Positions 51,395-60,297 of a stretch of 64,000 nucleotides of DNA are shown piece after piece (position 1 is the first letter of the stretch; each line of letters starts with the position of its first letter). The notes under the pieces were generated by a model. That model had not been told where the DNA came from. It searched no databases and was given only the letters and a program-made list of their open reading frames with translations. Position numbers and translations under genes: made by a program. The stretch comes from Nevskiaceae bacterium (lineage in GTDB: Bacteria > Pseudomonadota > Gammaproteobacteria > Steroidobacterales > Steroidobacteraceae), in NCBI GenBank assembly GCA_018883185.1, contig VEQP01000001.1:62001-126000 (forward strand), written 5' to 3'.

Positions 51395-51570
51395 GGATGT
51401 CGTCGAGGCCGGTCTCCGGACTCATGGGTTCGGCTTGATTGACAAGCTCCGACATCGATCGCCTTCCCGCAATCTGGCCTTGCGCCGGATTGCAGTGGCG
51501 GGTTGATCGATATCACCCATTTACCGTTGCGGGGGCAGCGCCGGAATGGAACCTCGAAGGATCGCACCGG
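51395..51570 (-). ncRNA. Cobalamin riboswitch ahead of btuB
   Basis: On the minus strand the leader has the conserved pieces in order: GGTTCC (as GGTGCC-like P2 start), GCTGCCCCCGCAACGGTAA, GCCACTG, CGGGAAGG, and then GAACCCATGAGTCCGGAGACCGGCC, the B12-box region GAGxCCGGAGACCxGCC. It lies about 125 bases before the btuB ATG. In this family B12 binding hides the expression platform and lowers btuB and the cob genes. The remaining bases to 51715 hold the leader and the nagA upstream region, with nothing else visible. Confidence 0.93.
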
Positions 51571-51715
51571 CTTCCCGTTTCACTCCGTCATCCGCAAGAC
51601 GTACCTGCGGACACGGAACACCTCGACGGCCGCACAATGCACCCGGCGTTGCGGTTTTGCAAATGCATCGGGAGCCCGCGTCCATAACTGCGAAGGGCGG
51701 GTGTAGAGTGCTGGC

Positions 51716-52852
51716 ATGAGCGTCGTGGCGTTGCGAGCAGATCGGGTGCTGCTGGCCGAGGGGTTTGTGCCGGCCATGAACGTGCTCGTCGAAAACGGGC
51801 GCGTGACTGATGTCTGCGCCGACGCACAACGGCCACACGCTGTTGCCGTACGACGAATCGAGGGCGATCTCGTACCAGGGTTCATCGACTTGCAGGTCAA
51901 CGGCGGCGACGGAGTGCTGTTCAACGACCGGCCGGATCTCGAGGGTGTACGCCGCATCGCTGCGGCACACCGACGTTTGGGTACGACAGGCCTGCTGCCG
52001 ACGGTGATCAGCGATGAGCTCGATGTGGTGGCCGAAGCGATTCGTGCCACGGACGCTGCGATCGAGGCAGGTGTCCCGGGAGTACTCGGTCGTCATATCG
52101 AAGGACCCTTCATCAACGTCGCAAAGCGGGGCATACACGCCGCCGCAAAGATTCGGACTTTGGATGATCGAGCTCTGGAGCTGCTCTGCTCGGCACGGTT
52201 CGGTCGGACGCTTGTTACGCTCGCACCGGAGCAGGTGCCGTCGGGGGCGATTCGTGAACTCGTGCGCCGCGGCGTCATCGTGGCGGCCGGGCACACTTTG
52301 GCGACTTATGCCCAACTCGAGACTGCGCGGCAGGAGGGGCTCTGCGGGTTTACGCATGTTTTCAACGCAATGTCGCCCCTTGGCAGTCGTGAGCCCGGTG
52401 CGGTCGGTGCCGCAGCGGACTTCGATGAGTGCTGGGCGAGCGTGATCGCCGATGGAGAGCACGTGCATGGCGCTTCGCTGCGCTGGATGCAGAAGGCCAA
52501 GGGAGTTCAACGACTCGCCTTGGTGAGTGACGCAATGCCACCGGTCGGCACCGCCGCGCACTCATTTACCTTGCAGGGAAGCGAGATCACCGTGTCGGAT
52601 GGTCGCTGCACAGACTCTGACGGCACACTCGCTGGGTCAATGCTTGATATGGCTTCGGCTGTGCGGCGTGCGATGGGGTTGATGCGCATCGATCAAGCCA
52701 TCGCCGTGCGTATGGCGACCTCGACACCGGCCACCGTGCTTGGCCTTGAGCACGAGCGCGGGCAGATCGCCGCAGGTTATCGCGCAGATTTGGTGTGGTT
52801 GTCGCCCGAGGGTGCCGTAAGAGAGGTTTGGGTAGCAGGTGAGACCGGTTGA
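51716..52852 (+). CDS. nagA: N-acetylglucosamine-6-phosphate deacetylase
   Basis: The 378-residue amidohydrolase contains LVPGFIDLQVNGGDGV near residues 53-68 (a variant of the usual H-N form), VLGRHIEGPFIN with the metal Glu (about 122-133), AAGHTLATYAQ, FTHVFNAMSPLGSREPG and the catalytic Asp in VSDAMPPVG. These are NagA features. It converts GlcNAc-6-phosphate to GlcN-6-phosphate in the cytoplasm, for murein recycling or chitin use. It belongs to an amino-sugar group with the convergent kinase and the murQ gene, although no nagB is seen. Confidence 0.92.
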   Translation: MSVVALRADRVLLAEGFVPAMNVLVENGRVTDVCADAQRPHAVAVRRIEGDLVPGFIDLQVNGGDGVLFNDRPDLEGVRRIAAAHRRLGTTGLLPTVISDELDVVAEAIRATDAAIEAGVPGVLGRHIEGPFINVAKRGIHAAAKIRTLDDRALELLCSARFGRTLVTLAPEQVPSGAIRELVRRGVIVAAGHTLATYAQLETARQEGLCGFTHVFNAMSPLGSREPGAVGAAADFDECWASVIADGEHVHGASLRWMQKAKGVQRLALVSDAMPPVGTAAHSFTLQGSEITVSDGRCTDSDGTLAGSMLDMASAVRRAMGLMRIDQAIAVRMATSTPATVLGLEHERGQIAAGYRADLVWLSPEGAVREVWVAGETG

Positions 52853-53721
52853 CCGGGTGGTAGTCCGCGAGTGCGCGCGAGATGAATGGCACCGTTCAAG
52901 GCGTCGCCGAGCGGCTCACGCAAGCGACTTCGCACGCTGACCGACAACCACTCGCGAAGGCGAGGCGCGAGTCCGCCCATGAGGCAACACTGCGGAACGC
53001 CGCGCTCGAACAGCGTGTTGATCAAGCGATCAATGCGCTGCGCCGATTCCTGCACAATCGGCTCGGCCACGGTGTCGCCACGTGCGGCATGATCCATCAC
53101 CATGGGGGCAAAGGCCGCAAAGGCGGTGGCGTTGGCCGTGTCCATCCAAGCAATGATCTCGGCTGCCGAATCTGAGAAATACGCTAGCAGTTCATGCGTC
53201 ATCGCCGAGTGGGCGATTCGTCCATCCCGTGCCCACAGGCAACGACGAATGGCTTGCAAGCCCAGATCCGCGCCACTGCCCTCGTCCGAGATCGGAAACC
53301 CATATCCACCGACCACGATGGTTTCGCCGCTCACGCGGCCAAAGCCGATGCTGCCCGTCCCCACGATGACGATGCCGCCGTCGGCGCCATCGTGTGCGCC
53401 GATGCAGGCGATCGCGGCGTCGCTGGCGAAAGCGATGGTCTCGAACGGGAACGGATGTGAGCGCAGGCTGTGCAGCACGCCGCGTCGATTGAGGCCTGCG
53501 ATGCCGAGACCTGCTTGAATGCCGCGTACGGCGGCCTCATCAAGACCAGCCGAGCTCGTAGCGTTCTGCCAGGCGGCATTGATTTCGCGGAACGCGGCAT
53601 CGAGACCCACGCGGGTGTTGGCGGGTCCCGCTTCGCCGGTGCCGATGAGCTGGCCGTGCTGATCGACGAGGCGCGCCCGCGTGTGCGTGCCACCCGCATC
53701 AATTCCCAGAAAAAAGGCCAT
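52777..53721 (-). CDS. BadF/BcrA-type N-acetylglucosamine kinase-like protein
   Basis: From the ATG at 53721 (314 residues) the protein starts FLGIDAGGTHTRARLVD, the phosphate-1 motif of the ASKHA fold, then IVGTGSIGFGRV, VGGYGFPISDEGSGADLGLQAIR and CLMGGLAPRLREW. These match the BadF/BadG/BcrA/BcrD ATPase-like N-acetylglucosamine kinase group. It likely phosphorylates GlcNAc or a related amino sugar released from the wall or chitin and feeds NagA. Its 3' end overlaps nagA by 76 bases in convergent orientation. The divergent murQ gene starts 35 bases away, a short regulatory gap. Confidence 0.87.
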   Translation of the reverse strand: MAFFLGIDAGGTHTRARLVDQHGQLIGTGEAGPANTRVGLDAAFREINAAWQNATSSAGLDEAAVRGIQAGLGIAGLNRRGVLHSLRSHPFPFETIAFASDAAIACIGAHDGADGGIVIVGTGSIGFGRVSGETIVVGGYGFPISDEGSGADLGLQAIRRCLWARDGRIAHSAMTHELLAYFSDSAAEIIAWMDTANATAFAAFAPMVMDHAARGDTVAEPIVQESAQRIDRLINTLFERGVPQCCLMGGLAPRLREWLSVSVRSRLREPLGDALNGAIHLARTRGLPPGQPVSPATQTSLTAPSGDNHTKSAR

Positions 53722-53756
53722 GGCGAAAATGGTAGGCTCGACCTTGCGTTGTGGCA

Positions 53757-54707
53757 ATGGGCCTTTCCGCAGTGACGCGAGCCTCCATCGTGGCGACCGA
53801 ACATCTCGATCCTCGCTCCATCGATCTCGATCTACGTACGTCGATGGATGTCGCCGCCTTGCTCATTGACTCGCAACGCGAGGCCGTTGCCTCATTGTCG
53901 TCGTGCATCGCACCCCTCGCAGCCGCGATCGATGCTGCAGTCGAGCGACTGCGCGCGACCGAGGGGCGCTTGATCTACGTGGGAGCGGGCACCTCCGGTC
54001 GACTTGCCGTACAGGATGGCGTGGAATTGTGGCCCACGTATAGCTGGCCGATGGAGCGGCTCGGATTTGTTCTCGCGGGCGGGCTCGACGCGATGGTCGC
54101 GAGCGTTGAGGGTGCCGAGGACGATGTCTCCGCGGCGCAGGCCGCGATGCATGCCTTACAGCCGGATCAGCACGACGTGGTGATCGGCGTCGCGGCCAGC
54201 GGTTCTACACCCTTCACGGTGGAAGCCCTCCGGGTGGCCCGCGCGTCGCGGGCGCTCGCCGTCGGGCTCAGCAGCAACGAGGCCGCGCCGTTGCTGCTGA
54301 GCGTTGATCACGCGATTTGTCTGCGTTCGGGACCGGAGATCGTTGCAGGCTCTACGCGGCTGGCCGCCGGCACCTTGCAGAAAATTGCCCTCAATACGCT
54401 GTCAACCGGAATCATGGTTCGGCTGGGTCGCGTCTATGGCGGCTGGATGGTCAGCATGCGCAGCTCCAATCAAAAGCTACGGCGGCGTGCCGCAGCGATG
54501 ATTGCCGGCCTCTGCGGGGTGTCGGCGCAGATGGGGCTGCAGGCCGTAGAGCGCGCCGAGGGGGATGTACGGCTGGCGAGTCTGCTGGCCTTGGGAGCGG
54601 ACGAGGTGGCAGCCCGCGATGCGCTGCGTGCCACCGACGGCAATCTTCGCGAGGCCTTTGCGCGGCTGCGGCACGATGGGCTTTTGAGCCGCGACTTTCG
54701 AGTATGA
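53757..54707 (+). CDS. murQ: N-acetylmuramic acid 6-phosphate etherase
   Basis: The ATG at 53757 gives 316 residues of the SIS-fold etherase MurQ. YVGAGTSGRLAVQDGVE (about 76-92) holds the catalytic Glu, although the next residues LWPTYSWP differ from the usual CPPTF form. SGSTPFTVEAL, GPEIVAGSTRLAAGT, QKIALNTLSTGIMVRLGRVYG and the C-terminal ADEVAARDALRATDGNLREA follow as in the family. MurQ cleaves MurNAc-6P to GlcNAc-6P and D-lactate, the substrate for NagA. The gene is divergent to the sugar kinase. Confidence 0.9.
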   Translation: MGLSAVTRASIVATEHLDPRSIDLDLRTSMDVAALLIDSQREAVASLSSCIAPLAAAIDAAVERLRATEGRLIYVGAGTSGRLAVQDGVELWPTYSWPMERLGFVLAGGLDAMVASVEGAEDDVSAAQAAMHALQPDQHDVVIGVAASGSTPFTVEALRVARASRALAVGLSSNEAAPLLLSVDHAICLRSGPEIVAGSTRLAAGTLQKIALNTLSTGIMVRLGRVYGGWMVSMRSSNQKLRRRAAAMIAGLCGVSAQMGLQAVERAEGDVRLASLLALGADEVAARDALRATDGNLREAFARLRHDGLLSRDFRV

Positions 54708-54740
54708 TTCGCTGGCCCGAATGACATAGATGAGGTTGCC

Positions 54741-56348
54741 ATGTCCTTGACGATCGGTGTTCCGCGCGAAATCTTTGCCGGCGAGAAGCGTGTCGCCACG
54801 GTCCCCGAAGTCGTCGAAAAACTCATCAAGCTCGGGTTCAAGGTCGTTGTCGAAAGTGGCGCCGGCGAGGCCGCCAACTTCAACGACGAGGCTTATCGCG
54901 GCGCAGGCGCCACGGTGGTGCCAGCGGATGGTGAGGTGTGGTCGGCCGCCGACATGATTTTCAAGGTGCGCGCGCCGGCGGCGAGCGAGGTCGCGCTGCT
55001 TAAGCCCGGTACCACCGTCATCAGTTTCGTGTGGCCCGCGCAAAACCCGGAACTGATGCAGCAGTTGGCCGATCGCAAGCTCACCGTGCTGGCTATGGAT
55101 AGCGTGCCGCGTATCTCGCGTGCACAGAAGATGGACGCGCTGTCATCAATGGCCAACATCGCCGGCTATCGCGCCGTCATCGAAGCTGCGCATCACTTCG
55201 GTCGGTTCTTCACCGGACAGATCACCGCTGCCGGCAAGGTGCCGCCGGCCAAAGTATTCGTGATTGGCGCCGGCGTGGCGGGCCTTGCCGCACTCGGTGC
55301 AGCCGTAGGGCTTGGCGCGATCGTGCGTGCCAACGATACGCGACCCGAAGTGGCCGATCAGGTTAAGTCGATGGGTGCCGAGTTCGTGCCGGTCGATTAC
55401 CAGGAAGAGGGCACCGGCGTAGGTGGTTACGCCAAAGTGATGAGCGAGGGCTTCCAGAAAGCGCAGCGCGAGACGTTTGCGAAGCAGGCCAAGGATGTCG
55501 ACATCATCATCACCACGGCGCTCATTCCGGGGAAGCCCGCGCCGAAACTGATCACCGAAGACATGCTGCGCACCATGCGTCCAGGCAGCGTCATTGTGGA
55601 TCTGGCGGCCGAGCAGGGTGGCAACTGCGAGTGGACCGTCCCCGGGCAGGTGGTGGTTCGCGAGGGCGTCACCGTCATCGGCTACACGGATTTGCCGAGC
55701 CGCCTGGCCAAGCAGGCTTCGACTCTCTACGCCACGAACCTGCTGCGTCTCACCGAAGAACTATGCAAAACCAAGGATGGGCGCATAGACGTCAATTTCG
55801 AAGATGAGGTCATCCGCGGGGCCACTGTCGTCAAAGAGGGGGCTGTCACGTGGCCGCCACCACCGCCCAAATTGTCGGCAGCACCGCCGCAGGCCAAGCC
55901 CGCCGCCGCTACGCCCGTTGTGTCCCCTGCGGCCACCAAGAAAAGCTCGCATGGTCATGGCCCATCGAGTGAACCGGCATCGGCCAAGAGCCTTGCGATC
56001 ACTTTCGGTGTGGGAGCTCTGCTCTTTTGGCTGATCGGCGCTTACGCGCCGGCGTCGTTCCTCGCGCACTTTACGGTGTTCGTGCTCGCTTGCTTCATCG
56101 GCTACATGGTGGTGTGGAACGTGACGCCGTCACTGCACACGCCGCTGATGAGTGTGACCAACGCGATCTCCAGCATCATCGCGGTGGGCGCACTCATTCA
56201 GGTCATGCCACCTGTCGATAGCGCAACCAGCGATCGTCCGGATCAGCTGATCCTCGCCCTTGCGGTAGTGGCGATTACGCTCACGGCAATTAACATGTTC
56301 GGTGGCTTCGCTGTCACCCGTCGCATGCTTGCGATGTTTCGGAAATAA
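54741..56348 (+). CDS. pntA: NAD(P) transhydrogenase alpha subunit
   Basis: This 535-residue protein has the soluble NAD-binding domain I (about 1-380: IGVPREIFAGEKRVATVPEVVEKL; IGAGVAGLAALGAAVGLGAIVRANDTRPE; GYTDLPSRLAKQAS). A Pro/Ala-rich linker follows (about 365-410), then four membrane helices from about 415 to 520. The full-length alpha subunit, with both soluble and membrane parts, is the enterobacterial-type split. With PntB it couples proton entry to NADH-driven NADPH formation. PntB follows after 12 bases. This fits a need for reducing power in biosynthesis. Confidence 0.96.
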   Translation: MSLTIGVPREIFAGEKRVATVPEVVEKLIKLGFKVVVESGAGEAANFNDEAYRGAGATVVPADGEVWSAADMIFKVRAPAASEVALLKPGTTVISFVWPAQNPELMQQLADRKLTVLAMDSVPRISRAQKMDALSSMANIAGYRAVIEAAHHFGRFFTGQITAAGKVPPAKVFVIGAGVAGLAALGAAVGLGAIVRANDTRPEVADQVKSMGAEFVPVDYQEEGTGVGGYAKVMSEGFQKAQRETFAKQAKDVDIIITTALIPGKPAPKLITEDMLRTMRPGSVIVDLAAEQGGNCEWTVPGQVVVREGVTVIGYTDLPSRLAKQASTLYATNLLRLTEELCKTKDGRIDVNFEDEVIRGATVVKEGAVTWPPPPPKLSAAPPQAKPAAATPVVSPAATKKSSHGHGPSSEPASAKSLAITFGVGALLFWLIGAYAPASFLAHFTVFVLACFIGYMVVWNVTPSLHTPLMSVTNAISSIIAVGALIQVMPPVDSATSDRPDQLILALAVVAITLTAINMFGGFAVTRRMLAMFRK

Positions 56349-56360
56349 GGAGTCAGCGAC

Positions 56361-57773
56361 GTGTCCGAAAGTCTCGCCACGGTTGCCTACATCGGCGCAG
56401 CCATTCTGTTCATCCTGAGTCTCGGCGGTCTCTCCAATCCGGAGACCTCACGTCGCGGCAACTTCTACGGCATCGTCGGCATGACCATCGCCGTGCTCGC
56501 CACGGTGCTAGGCCCGCGGGTCACGGCAGCAGGTGTGCCGTGGATCATCGGTGCACTCGCGGTCGGTGGTGGCATCGGCCTCTACGCTGCGCGTAAGGTG
56601 CAGATGACTCAGATGCCTGAGCTTGTCGCGTTGATGCACAGTCTCGTGGGTCTGGCAGCCTGCCTCGTGGGCTTTGCGAGTTACGTCGATACCTCAATTC
56701 AATTCGAGGGCGCCGAGAAGGCCATCCACGAAGTGGAGATCTACATCGGCATTCTGATCGGTGCCGTGACGTTCTCCGGCTCGATTATTGCCTTCGGTAA
56801 ACTCTCCGGAAAAATAGGCGGAAAACCGCTGCTGTTGCCAGGGCGGCATTGGCTCAATCTACTGGCCTTGCTGGTCGTGATCTGGTTTGGCTATCTGTTT
56901 TTGCAGGCGCATGATCCGGCAGCCGGCATGACGCCGTTGATCGTAATGACGGTGATCGCACTGCTCTTTGGCATCCACATGGTGATGGCCATCGGTGGTG
57001 CGGACATGCCTGTGGTCGTGTCGATGCTCAACAGCTACTCCGGTTGGGCCGCCGCGGCCACGGGGTTCATGCTTGCCAACGACCTGCTGATCGTGACCGG
57101 CGCATTGGTGGGTTCGTCGGGCGCGATCCTCTCGTACATCATGTGCCGCGCCATGAACCGCAATTTCATCAGTGTCATTGCGGGTGGTTTCGGCACGGGT
57201 GGTGGTGCCGCGCCTGCGGCTGCGGGCGGCGCTCAGCCGGCGGGCGAAGTTGTCGCCGTCAGCGCGGCCGAGACTGCCGACATGCTGCGCTCGGCCAAAA
57301 ACGTCATCATCATCCCAGGCTATGGCATGGCCGTGGCGCAGGCGCAGCACACGGTCTATGAAATCACCAAGATGCTGCGCGAAAAAGGCGTCAACGTCCG
57401 TTTCGGGATCCACCCCGTGGCGGGTCGTATGCCTGGGCACATGAACGTGCTGCTCGCCGAAGCCAAAGTACCTTACGACATCGTGCTCGAGATGGACGAA
57501 ATCAACGACGATTTCTCCGACACCGATGTGTCGATCGTCATTGGCGCCAACGACATCGTGAACCCTGCCGCCGAGGATGACCCGACCAGCCCGATCGCCG
57601 GCATGCCGGTGTTACAGGTCTGGAAGTCAAAAACCTCCATCGTCATGAAACGCTCCATGGCCTCGGGCTACGCTGGGGTCGACAACCCGCTGTTCTTCAA
57701 AGAGAACAACCGGATGCTGTTCGGTGATGCCAAAAAGATGCTCGACGAAGTGCTAGGAGCACTGAAGGCGTGA
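56361..57773 (+). CDS. pntB: NAD(P) transhydrogenase beta subunit
   Basis: The 470-residue protein has about nine membrane helices (residues 1-260) and the NADP-binding domain III (about 290-470: [82 protein letters not shown]). These are hallmarks of PntB. A GTG start follows the pntA stop by 12 bases, with GGAGTCAG as its ribosome-binding site. The following SDR gene overlaps by four bases, so the product of pntAB (NADPH) may be used by it. Confidence 0.96.
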   Translation: MSESLATVAYIGAAILFILSLGGLSNPETSRRGNFYGIVGMTIAVLATVLGPRVTAAGVPWIIGALAVGGGIGLYAARKVQMTQMPELVALMHSLVGLAACLVGFASYVDTSIQFEGAEKAIHEVEIYIGILIGAVTFSGSIIAFGKLSGKIGGKPLLLPGRHWLNLLALLVVIWFGYLFLQAHDPAAGMTPLIVMTVIALLFGIHMVMAIGGADMPVVVSMLNSYSGWAAAATGFMLANDLLIVTGALVGSSGAILSYIMCRAMNRNFISVIAGGFGTGGGAAPAAAGGAQPAGEVVAVSAAETADMLRSAKNVIIIPGYGMAVAQAQHTVYEITKMLREKGVNVRFGIHPVAGRMPGHMNVLLAEAKVPYDIVLEMDEINDDFSDTDVSIVIGANDIVNPAAEDDPTSPIAGMPVLQVWKSKTSIVMKRSMASGYAGVDNPLFFKENNRMLFGDAKKMLDEVLGALKA

Positions 57774-58522
57774 GACTTGCCGGGCGAGTCGCTCTTGTTA
57801 CCGGAAGCAGTTCCGGAATAGGCCGGGGCGTCGCGTTGGCTTACGCCCGCGAGGGCGCTGATGTCATCGTCAATCATCCGACGGTGGGCGAGGCTGCGGC
57901 GGCTGAGGAAGTGGCGCGCGGGATTCGTGAAGCGGGGCGCCGCGCACTCGTGGTTCGCGCCGATGTGAGCCAAGAGCCCGATGTCGAACGCTTGGTGGCT
58001 GCGGCCCGTGAAGCGCTCGGTCAGATCGACATACTGGTGAACAATGCCGGCATTGCTGCTGCCGCACCGGTTCACGAGATGTCCGTCGAGACTTGGGATC
58101 GAGTGCTTGGGGTGCATCTGCGTGGCACGTTCTTGATGACCCGAGCCGTCCTAGGCGAGATGTATGCGCGCAACTCGGGCCGCATCATCAACACGGCTTC
58201 GCAACTCGCGTACAAGGGCGCAGCCGGCTTCAGCGCTTACACAGCCGCCAAGGGTGCGATCATTTCTTTTACTCGTAGCACGGCCTTGGAGATCGGCGCA
58301 CGCAATATCACGATCAACTGCATCGCGCCGGGCGCAACCTTGACGCCGATTCTCGACGATGTGCCGGCTGATACGCTCGAGGCTATCCGCCTGGCCATAC
58401 CGCTCGGGCGCATCGCGGAGGTGGCGGATATCGTTCCCGCGTACGTGTTCCTTGCAGGCGACGACGCGCGGCACTTCCAAGGGCAGTGCCTCAGTCCGAA
58501 CGGCGGCGACGTTTTTCTTTAA
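57770..58522 (+). CDS. SDR-family oxidoreductase coupled to pntB
   Basis: The GTGA overlap with pntB starts a 250-residue classical [17 protein letters not shown] (about 10-23) is the cofactor site, NNAGIA (about 89-94), the catalytic Ser in NTASQLAY, and YTAAKGAII with the catalytic Tyr and Lys. [15 protein letters not shown] is the typical end. The residue pattern after beta-2 (NHPTVGE) allows NAD or NADP. It resembles 3-oxoacyl-ACP reductase or glucose 1-dehydrogenase-like enzymes. Translational coupling to the transhydrogenase is unusual and suggests NADPH-linked reduction. Confidence 0.88.
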   Translation: MRLAGRVALVTGSSSGIGRGVALAYAREGADVIVNHPTVGEAAAAEEVARGIREAGRRALVVRADVSQEPDVERLVAAAREALGQIDILVNNAGIAAAAPVHEMSVETWDRVLGVHLRGTFLMTRAVLGEMYARNSGRIINTASQLAYKGAAGFSAYTAAKGAIISFTRSTALEIGARNITINCIAPGATLTPILDDVPADTLEAIRLAIPLGRIAEVADIVPAYVFLAGDDARHFQGQCLSPNGGDVFL

Positions 58523-58537
58523 TCGTTTGAGTTTAGC

Positions 58538-59638
58538 TCAGCCCTTGGCCGCGAGCACGGTGGTTTCGCGATCGGCTGACAGCCCCGCCTTGAGTTCCTG
58601 TTGCTCCTTGGCCGGGCGTTGCAGATGCCACGCCAGCGTGTCGCGCGCGGTGGAATCGAGTGGGCGGATCGTGAGGCCTGCGCGACGCGCGCGGTCGGTA
58701 CGGGTTGCAGCGAAACCCGCGCCGTCGCCGACCGGCGGAACCCATACCGGCATGTCAGACCACGGTGCGACGTTTTGCTGCTGCAAAAACTCGGCTGAGC
58801 GCCAGATCGGCTTGGCCGGTTGCACCGGTTTTCCGAATGTTGAGGCTGCCGCAATCGAGGCATCGATCAGACGACCCATGGTGAATTGCCCGGGTGCGGA
58901 GACTACATTGAACGTGCCCGACAGCTGCTGCTCGAGGGTATGTATGGCAAACATGGCCAGATCGCGTCCATCGATCACTTGGATGGGGTCTGAGGGGTTG
59001 CCCGGCGCCAGCATGTCACCACCACGGGCGGCGCGAGCGGGCCAGTACGTGAACCGATCCGTGTTGTCCTCAGGTCCGACGATCAAACCGGGTCGCAGCA
59101 CGATCGTTCTCGCCGCGCCGAAGCTGCGTTCCGCGGCGACTTCGCATGCGGCCTTGAGCGGCCCGTAGGTCGATCCGTCTACGGCTTCGGTAGAAGGATC
59201 CTCAAGCGGTGCGACCGGTGACTGCTCATCGTTGGGCGTCGCGAGACTTGCATAGGCCGAAATCGACGACACAAATAGATAACGGTTTGCCCGGGCTTTG
59301 AGCAGCTCGCCGGTCAGCGTCACGTGGCGCGGTACATATCCCGAGTTGTCGATGACCGCATCCCAAGAGCGATTGGCCAGTCCCTCGAGTTGCCCGTTAC
59401 GATCCCCGAGAATTCGCTCGATCTGCGGCAGGCGATCAGTTTTGGTACGTCCACGATTGAAGAACGTCAGCGAATGACCGCGCGCCAGAGCGTATTCGGC
59501 CATGTGCAGGCCGATGAAGCGGGTGCCTCCGAGGATAAGCAAGCGCAGCGGTTTTTTCGCTTTGGTGCTGCCGGCCCAGCTTGATTGCGCGGTGAAGCTG
59601 AGTGCGGCGGTAGCGGCCAAGAAGGCTCTTCGTTTCAT
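58538..59638 (-). CDS. NAD-dependent epimerase-like (CSP41-type) protein with Tat-like signal
   Basis: The 366-residue protein begins KRRAFLAATAALSFTAQSSWAG, a twin-arginine-like signal, then an extended-SDR Rossmann fold: LRLLILGGTRFIGLHMAEYALARGHSLTFFNRG (about 31-63), DNSGYVPRHV, FVSSISAYA, and DRARRAGLTIRPL at the end. This is the CSP41/NAD-epimerase branch, known in chloroplasts as RNA-binding or in bacteria as reductase-like. Export of a Rossmann enzyme by Tat would allow a bound nucleotide cofactor to travel with it. It is the last gene of the bchI-bchD operon and overlaps the methyltransferase gene by four bases. Its role is unknown. Confidence 0.8.
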   Translation of the reverse strand: MKRRAFLAATAALSFTAQSSWAGSTKAKKPLRLLILGGTRFIGLHMAEYALARGHSLTFFNRGRTKTDRLPQIERILGDRNGQLEGLANRSWDAVIDNSGYVPRHVTLTGELLKARANRYLFVSSISAYASLATPNDEQSPVAPLEDPSTEAVDGSTYGPLKAACEVAAERSFGAARTIVLRPGLIVGPEDNTDRFTYWPARAARGGDMLAPGNPSDPIQVIDGRDLAMFAIHTLEQQLSGTFNVVSAPGQFTMGRLIDASIAAASTFGKPVQPAKPIWRSAEFLQQQNVAPWSDMPVWVPPVGDGAGFAATRTDRARRAGLTIRPLDSTARDTLAWHLQRPAKEQQELKAGLSADRETTVLAAKG

Positions 59639-60288
59639 TGGGAATCATCCTTCCATTGGTTTGGCTTTTGGGGTGTGGCGGCACCGCTGGTAAACCAACC
59701 GACGATGCGCGGCAACCTTTCGACATAACGCTCTTCGACGAGTTCCACATCGACTGCGAAACCCGCCTGTTCAATGAGTGTACGAATCGGTCGATCCAAG
59801 TGGCAGCCTCCACCCACGCGCTTCTGCAGCGGCGTCAATCGATGTTGCCACGCTGCAATACGCGGATCGGGCGCTCGGCCGTGCTCGAGGAACAAAAAAC
59901 GGCCGTCAGGATGCAGTATGCGACGAATCTCAGCCAGAGCGAGGTCGGCTTGCGCGATCGAGCAAAGCGTGAACGTGCTGATGACAGTATCGAAACTATC
60001 GCTGGAAAACGGCAGGCGTTCGGCGGATAGCGCATGAGTGATTACATCGCGACCGCTGTCGGCAATGTGTCGCCGAGCGCGTTGCGACAGCATCGCGTCG
60101 GGCTCAACAATATCGATGCGACGCACGTCCGAGGGGTAGTAAGGCAGATTCGCTCCGGTGCCGAAGCCGATCTCCAATATGCGACCTCGTGCGCCGCCAA
60201 CGACTGGAGCACGATGGCGGCCTAGCCTTGGATCGTGCATCGCCGCTTCGAGCAGTCGCGGCAGGACGTGTCTGGCGTAGAAACCCAT
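59635..60288 (-). CDS. Class I SAM-dependent methyltransferase
   Basis: The 217-residue protein has the SAM motif GRILEIGFGTGANLPYYP (about 35-52), motif II VITHALSAERLPF, motif III DTVISTFTLCSIAQADLALAEIRRILHPDGRFLFLEHG, and a final part with HLDRPIRTLIEQAGF. It is of the UbiE/methyltransferase-11 type, not BchM, which has other N-terminal features. It follows bchD by nine bases and overlaps the epimerase-like gene by four, so it lies inside the photosynthesis operon. The substrate is unknown and may be a quinone, lipid or pigment intermediate. Confidence 0.85.
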   Translation of the reverse strand: MGFYARHVLPRLLEAAMHDPRLGRHRAPVVGGARGRILEIGFGTGANLPYYPSDVRRIDIVEPDAMLSQRARRHIADSGRDVITHALSAERLPFSSDSFDTVISTFTLCSIAQADLALAEIRRILHPDGRFLFLEHGRAPDPRIAAWQHRLTPLQKRVGGGCHLDRPIRTLIEQAGFAVDVELVEERYVERLPRIVGWFTSGAATPQKPNQWKDDSQ

Positions 60289-60297
60289 GAGGGTATT

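Noticed and set aside
56859-57440. 193-codon frame on the minus strand
   Set aside because: It is a His/Arg-rich shadow of pntB, which is unmistakable on the plus strand.
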